DNA of 64,000 nucleotides from DAOUET01 sp034430155 (GTDB lineage Bacteria > Chloroflexota > Anaerolineae > Anaerolineales > UBA4823), in contig DAOUET010000092.1 of the NCBI GenBank assembly GCA_034430155.1, positions 62,001 to 126,000 on the forward strand. The letters are read 5' to 3'. The notes beneath the pieces are model-generated. The model was given only the letters and a program-made list of their open reading frames with translations. It was not told the DNA's origin and made no database searches. Positions 60,007-64,000 of the stretch are shown in pieces; within the stretch, counting starts at the first letter, position 1, and each line of letters begins with the position of its first letter. The position numbers and the translations under genes are program-made.

Positions 60007-60873
60007 GTGACAGAAAAACCTACCTTAGCGGTTATCGGTGGATCAGGTTTCTACCACATGACCGGGTTGGAAGAGACCCGAGAATACGACCTGAACACCC
60101 CTTTTGGTAAACCCAGCGCTCCGATTGTTGTCGGTACGCTAGAAAACCGAAGGGTGGCTTTCCTGGCGCGGCATGGTCTCGGTCATCACTTCTCCCCCTC
60201 TGAGATCAACTTCCGCGCCAACATCTATGCGCTAAAATCGCTAGGCGTGGAACGGGTAGTCAGCATTAGCGCCTGCGGCTCCTTGCGAGATGACTATAAG
60301 CCTGGCGATATTGTGATCCCCAGCCAGCTTTTTGATTTCACTCGTAATCGCAAACGTACCTTTTTCGAGGGAGGTCTGGTTGCTCATATCAGCGTGGCAG
60401 ATCCTTTCTGCCCGGACTTATCTGATCAAGTCTACCAGGCGGTTCAGGCAACCGGTGCTCCCGTCCACTCGGGAGGAGAATTTATAACCATTGAAGGACC
60501 CCGCTTCTCTACACGTTCTGAATCAAATACCTTCCGCGCCTGGGGAATGTCGTTAATAGGCATGACCACCTCTCCCGAAGCCTTCCTCGCGAAGGAGGCT
60601 GAGCTTTGTTATACCGTAATGGCACATGTCACTGATTTCGATGTCTGGCATGTCTCAGAGCAGCCCGTAACGGTTGAGCAAGTCATCGAGGTTCTCAACC
60701 GCAACACCGAGATCGCTCAACAAGCTATCCGCATTCTGGTGCGACAGCTCACCCCCGAACGTCACTGTGAATGCTCACAAGCTTTAGCGACTGCGCTGAT
60801 CACATCAATCGATGCTATCCCCCTCGAAACACGCAAAAAACTTAGCGTGCTGATAGATAAATACTTGAAGTAA
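60007..60873 (+). CDS. mtnP: S-methyl-5'-thioadenosine phosphorylase
   Basis: This 288-residue purine-nucleoside-phosphorylase-family enzyme splits methylthioadenosine, the by-product of polyamine synthesis, to adenine and methylthioribose-1-phosphate, which MtnA (37666) then takes. It has AVIGGSGFYHMTGLEETREY with the phosphate loop, FLARHGLGHHFSPSEINFRA, SISACGSLRDDYKPGDIVIP, TIEGPRFSTRSESNTFRAWG and IGMTTSPEAFLAKEAELCYT with the MTAP-type Asp/Thr specificity region. The GTG start at 60007 has AGGAG 10 bases upstream. It lies inside a cell-wall gene cluster, seven bases before the SEDS-PBP reading frame. Confidence 0.93.
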   Translation: MTEKPTLAVIGGSGFYHMTGLEETREYDLNTPFGKPSAPIVVGTLENRRVAFLARHGLGHHFSPSEINFRANIYALKSLGVERVVSISACGSLRDDYKPGDIVIPSQLFDFTRNRKRTFFEGGLVAHISVADPFCPDLSDQVYQAVQATGAPVHSGGEFITIEGPRFSTRSESNTFRAWGMSLIGMTTSPEAFLAKEAELCYTVMAHVTDFDVWHVSEQPVTVEQVIEVLNRNTEIAQQAIRILVRQLTPERHCECSQALATALITSIDAIPLETRKKLSVLIDKYLK

Positions 60874-60882
60874 CCGGATTTG

Positions 60883-63513
60883 ATGGTATCTTTGCTTACC
60901 CATCCCTCCTCACTTTCGATTGACAGGATTCAAGGCCGATTACTCACTCTGGCGGCCCTGTTTCTCGGATTGTACTCCCTGGCCTTGATGCTCTCTCCGG
61001 CTGCCCGCTCGCGTACCTGGCAGGTAAATTATCGTTGGGAGCCCTGGCTGGGCTTCTTGGCCTGGTTGGCAGCCATCATCCTTCTCCACAAACAGACTGC
61101 CCGTTTTCTTCCTAATCGTGACCCATTCATTCTACCAGTGGGGGCCTTGCTAAGCGGTTGGGGGATTTTAATGATCTGGCGGTTGACACCTTCCTTAGGT
61201 TTAAGACAGAGCATCTGGCTCCTGGTAGCCACGTCAATAGTTCTTCTGGTACTACGTTTTCCCGATCTGATAGATTCACTGCGTCGCTACAAATATTTGT
61301 GGCTGACCTGCGGCCTCTTACTCACCGCGTTAACCCTGTTATTAGGCAGCAATCCTGCCTCACCAACAGGCCCAAGGCTTTGGCTGGGTTGCTGCGGTAT
61401 CTACTTCCAACCTTCGGAACCGCTCAAACTGCTTCTGATTATTTACCTGGCTGCCTACCTGGCGGATCACCCTCTGATCCCAACTAAATTGCTTGCTCTG
61501 CTGGCACCCACGCTAATTATGACCGGTCTGGCACTCCTCCTGCTGGTAGTCCAGCGCGACCTGGGAACTGTGTCGATTTTCATCTTTCTTTACACGACCA
61601 TTAGTTACCTAGGTACCAGGAAAGCACGCCTTATACCCATTGGGGCAGGCAGCCTGCTTCTCTTCGGATCTGGTGGCTACTTCCTTTTCGATGTTGTCCG
61701 CCTACGCATAAATGCCTGGGTTAATCCGTGGTTAGACCCCAGCGGTCGCTCATACCAGATTGTCCAATCCTTAATCTCCGTGGCAAACGGAGGTCTTCTC
61801 GGGCGCGGTCCAGGCTTGGGTTATCCAAACCTGGTGCCGATCCCTCATTCTGATTTTATTTTTACATCTATCGCAGAAGAAACCGGCCTGCTCGGCGTAA
61901 TCGCCCAACTTATTTTGCTGGCTTTAATCACCGGCCGCGGACTACAAATTGCCCTCCAATCTCAAGATAGCTTCCGGCGATACCTTGCTGCGGGTATCAG
62001 CGCTTATTTAGTCGCTCAAAGCGTGTTGATCATTGGGGGCAATTTGCGTTTATTGCCTCTTACAGGTGTGACACTGCCCTTGGTCTCCTACGGAGGTTCT
62101 TCCCTAGTAACAGCCCTCCTCTCCTTATTTATTCTCCTGAGAATCAGCGATCATGCAGAGAACCGTCCATCCTTGCAGCTCTCCCCACAGCCCTATTTAT
62201 ACCTGGGAGGTTTTCTTATTACCGGCCTGGTAGCTACAAGCGTTTTGTCAGGATGGTGGTCCTTCTATCTTGCCCCAACGTTAGTAAAACGCACCGACAA
62301 TCCTCGCCGAGCCATTGCTGACCAGTATGTGCGTCGTGGCGCTCTTTTAGACCGCCATGATATCCCCCTGGCTGACACCACGGGTGTTCCTGGCAATCTT
62401 GAGCGCCAGACACTATATCCAGATTTGGGACCGGTGATTGGTTACACTCATCCAATTTTCGGCCAAGCTGGTCTAGAAGCCAGCCTGGATGATTACCTGC
62501 GAGGCTTGCGCGGCAATCCCGGACTGACCGTTTGGTGGTATCACCTGCTCTATGGACAGCCGCCGCCTGGCCTGGACGTACGCCTCACTCTGGATTTGGA
62601 TTTACAGCGCAACGCTGATGAGCTGCTTGGCGAGCGCGCCTCTGCCCTGGTTTTGTTGAATGCCAGCAGTGGAGAAATCCTGGCGATGGCATCCCATCCC
62701 ACCTTCGATCCCAACCAGCTTGATAGCACCTGGGACGAGCTCACTCAAGACCGCCGATCGCCACTTTTTAATCGCGCCGCACTGGGAAGCTACCAGCCTG
62801 GCACAGCCCTGGGAGTCTTTTTACTGGCTGCAGCTGATGCCAACGGCGGCCTGCCTGCCCTCCCCCAAACGCTCGAATTCAGCGCCGATGGACTTGATCT
62901 GAGCTGCGCCCGCACACCCGAAGAGCTGACCTGGGAATCTGCGATTGCCAACGGCTGTCCTGGACCGCAAGCTGCATTAGGGCGATCGTTAGGCAGCCAG
63001 TCAGTCCTGCGAACATACACCAACTTAGGGCTCTATACCGCCCCACAGTTGCGCCTGCCGACGACCACTCAACCAGCGCCGCTTTCTTTGCGCGATCCAC
63101 AATCCACCTATGTGGGTCAAGCAGATGTGAGCGTCAGCCCGCTTCAAATGGCCCTGGCTGCTACGACCATTAGCACCTCTGGCGAGCGACCCGCTCCCCG
63201 CTTAGCCGCAGCAGTCAATACACCGACAGCTGATTGGGTCGTCTTGCCATCTCTCGGAGAATCGCTCCAGGTATTTACCCCTAAAGCTGCTGATGACCTG
63301 GCCGAAAGTCTGGCGGTTGAAGGTCTGCCAGTTTGGCAAACCTTAGCAAGCACGCCTAACGGCTCTTTAGGTAAGGTCACCTGGTACTTGGCCGGTACTC
63401 TGCCGTCCTGGAACGGAACACAGTTGAGTCTCGCAGTCCTTCTAGAGGAAGACAATCCTGAGCTCGCTGAAGTCATTGGTCGCGCCATGCTTCAGGCAGC
63501 TATAAAGCCTTAA
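60883..63513 (+). CDS. SEDS glycosyltransferase (RodA/FtsW) fused to a degenerate class-B PBP domain
   Basis: This is an 876-residue fusion. Residues ~1-430 are a complete SEDS protein with about ten helices, NPWLDPSGRSYQIVQSLISV (probable catalytic Asp285), HSDFIFTSIAEETGLLG and GVTLPLVSYGGSSLVTAL. A further helix (~440-460) leads into a class-B PBP: NPRRAIADQYVRRGALLDRH, LDLQRNADELLG, LVLLNASSGEILAMASHPTF and GQADVSVSPLQMALAATTIS. The transpeptidase motifs are not conserved: SxxK reads T641-A-L-G644, SxN reads G691-C-P693 and KTG is replaced by STPNG (823-827). The SEDS half should polymerise glycan from lipid II; the PBP half looks catalytically dead and may act as an activator. ATG 60883 is preferred over TTG 60880. 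Confidence 0.88.
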   Translation: MVSLLTHPSSLSIDRIQGRLLTLAALFLGLYSLALMLSPAARSRTWQVNYRWEPWLGFLAWLAAIILLHKQTARFLPNRDPFILPVGALLSGWGILMIWRLTPSLGLRQSIWLLVATSIVLLVLRFPDLIDSLRRYKYLWLTCGLLLTALTLLLGSNPASPTGPRLWLGCCGIYFQPSEPLKLLLIIYLAAYLADHPLIPTKLLALLAPTLIMTGLALLLLVVQRDLGTVSIFIFLYTTISYLGTRKARLIPIGAGSLLLFGSGGYFLFDVVRLRINAWVNPWLDPSGRSYQIVQSLISVANGGLLGRGPGLGYPNLVPIPHSDFIFTSIAEETGLLGVIAQLILLALITGRGLQIALQSQDSFRRYLAAGISAYLVAQSVLIIGGNLRLLPLTGVTLPLVSYGGSSLVTALLSLFILLRISDHAENRPSLQLSPQPYLYLGGFLITGLVATSVLSGWWSFYLAPTLVKRTDNPRRAIADQYVRRGALLDRHDIPLADTTGVPGNLERQTLYPDLGPVIGYTHPIFGQAGLEASLDDYLRGLRGNPGLTVWWYHLLYGQPPPGLDVRLTLDLDLQRNADELLGERASALVLLNASSGEILAMASHPTFDPNQLDSTWDELTQDRRSPLFNRAALGSYQPGTALGVFLLAAADANGGLPALPQTLEFSADGLDLSCARTPEELTWESAIANGCPGPQAALGRSLGSQSVLRTYTNLGLYTAPQLRLPTTTQPAPLSLRDPQSTYVGQADVSVSPLQMALAATTISTSGERPAPRLAAAVNTPTADWVVLPSLGESLQVFTPKAADDLAESLAVEGLPVWQTLASTPNGSLGKVTWYLAGTLPSWNGTQLSLAVLLEEDNPELAEVIGRAMLQAAIKP

Positions 63514-63615
63514 ACCAGATGCTCTCAAGAAAGCTGCCTTCCAGTTATGCCTTCGCTCCAGGTGACCGGAGCCATAGAACCGCTATATGGACAGCTTGCT
63601 CATGCTTATTATTGA

Positions 63616-63646
63616 GAAAGGGCTTACCCTGCGGGTCAGCCCTTTC
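63616..63646. terminator. Convergent terminator hairpin after the SEDS-PBP gene
   Basis: GAAAGGGCTTACCC (63616-63629) pairs with GGGTCAGCCCTTTC (63633-63646), with one mismatch and a three-base loop. It lies between two convergent genes about 100 bases after the upstream stop. No long T-run follows. Confidence 0.7.
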
Positions 63647-63702
63647 AGTCGTCTTAACTCCCGCTGAGCGGCTCAAATTCAGAGCAACTCGGCGTTTGTC
63701 TC

Positions 63703-64000
63703 TTACTCGCCCTTGATTTCTCGCATGGCGCGTTTCGGGCTAATCAAGCGCATTAGCATGCCCATCATGAACCCCCCGGCAGTCAACGCCGCCAGGGCGA
63801 TCTTGGTCGGATCCACCACCTCCTGGACGCGCACGCCTTCCGGTGAGGCCACAATCACCGCAACAGGTCTTGCTAGCGTACGACCACCGCCCCCTCCACC
63901 GCCACCCCCTCCCTTACCGCTATTCCCACCCTCTCCTTCATTACCGCTTCCGAAGCCATAGCCCGTTCCAAATCCAAGACCGGTTAAGACTTCGGCTGCG
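63703..64000 (-). CDS. GerW/YtfJ-family protein, 3' part only
   Basis: The C-terminal 99 residues of a minus-strand gene are visible; its start lies beyond the window. The order is TGLGFGTGYGFGSG, a run of nine glycines (coding, about 63880-63910), RTLARPVAVIVASPEGVRVQ, then EVVDPTKIALAALTAGGFMM and a basic tail ending AMREIKGE. This matches the glycine-rich loop followed by 'pvAfivv....v...' of the GerW (YtfJ) family. In Bacillus it is a sporulation/germination protein, but homologues occur in non-spore-formers, where the function is unknown. The last ~30 residues (TAGGFMMGMLMRLISP) could form a membrane helix. Confidence 0.75.
   Translation of the reverse strand, partial: AAEVLTGLGFGTGYGFGSGNEGEGGNSGKGGGGGGGGGGRTLARPVAVIVASPEGVRVQEVVDPTKIALAALTAGGFMMGMLMRLISPKRAMREIKGE

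Noticed and set aside
63880..63915. C/T-rich tandem repeat near the window end
   Set aside because: It is the complement of the poly-glycine loop of the GerW-like gene, not a CRISPR or regulatory repeat.
1..64000. tRNA, rRNA, CRISPR array, prophage or complete insertion sequence
   Set aside because: The window was read for T-loop motifs, regularly spaced repeats, transposase and integrase motifs; none was convincing. Only the short palindromic MITE-like repeat was found.

Overview
This 64 kb window looks like a chromosomal segment of a member of the Chloroflexota, most likely class Anaerolineae. This is inferred from gene content, not from a 16S gene, and no rRNA or tRNA gene was seen. Pointers are: a mevalonate kinase next to an isopentenyl phosphate kinase (alternative mevalonate route); topoisomerase I with an extra N-terminal zinc module and a TTG start; many lipoproteins with Thr/Pro-rich linkers after the lipobox cysteine; actinobacterial-like fhaA/fhaB/rodA/pbpA order; an RtcB-archease pair; and an Aap-type amino-acid transporter. 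Nearly all of the window is dense single-copy housekeeping and envelope genes. There is no prophage, CRISPR array, transposase or obvious island.

Layout. 1-2.6 kb (minus): start of a protein disulfide oxidoreductase, a zinc-ribbon protein, an anti-sigma/ECF-sigma pair, then a PhaR-like regulator and a phasin-like protein. 3-7.6 kb (plus): GH36 alpha-galactosidase and an ADP-forming acyl-CoA synthetase. 7.6-9.8 kb (minus): coupled M20 peptidase and PfkB kinase. 9.9-14.7 kb (plus): UbiA-type prenyltransferase, mevalonate kinase, isopentenyl phosphate kinase, dGTPase, GreA. 14.8-23.8 kb (minus): a membrane protein, topA, manC, dprA, rimM, khpA, rpsP and ffh. 24-25.9 kb: degV followed by about 1 kb of gene decay, including a deleted cystathionine-gamma-synthase pseudogene. 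25.9-35.2 kb (plus): small conserved protein, heterodimeric ABC exporter, a PD40 beta-propeller membrane protein, an M23 lipoprotein, recA, and a lipoprotein with an NBR1-like Ig domain. 35.3-41.5 kb (minus): ahcY, adenosine-kinase-like gene and mtnA (SAM by-product salvage), then a Usp-permease-Usp operon. 41.7-50.9 kb: lytic transglycosylase lipoprotein, an oligopeptide-type binding protein, secG, a PHP phosphoesterase, a lipoprotein and uvrB. 51-55.7 kb (plus): aapJQMP. 55.8-58.4 kb (minus): a lipoprotein, then archease-rtcB. 58.7-63.5 kb (plus): two FHA proteins, mtnP and a SEDS-PBP fusion. The window ends in a GerW/YtfJ-like gene.

The most interesting items are: (1) a fused SEDS glycosyltransferase/class-B PBP whose three transpeptidase motifs all appear destroyed; (2) two copies of a ~95 bp palindromic MITE-like repeat placed in the same orientation just upstream of topA and recA; (3) several good sigma70-type promoters whose -10 box lies only 6-7 nt before the ATG, implying leaderless mRNAs; (4) an intrinsic terminator inside the short mtnA leader; (5) a cystathionine-gamma-synthase gene caught in decay. 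No wholly new multi-gene system was recognised.
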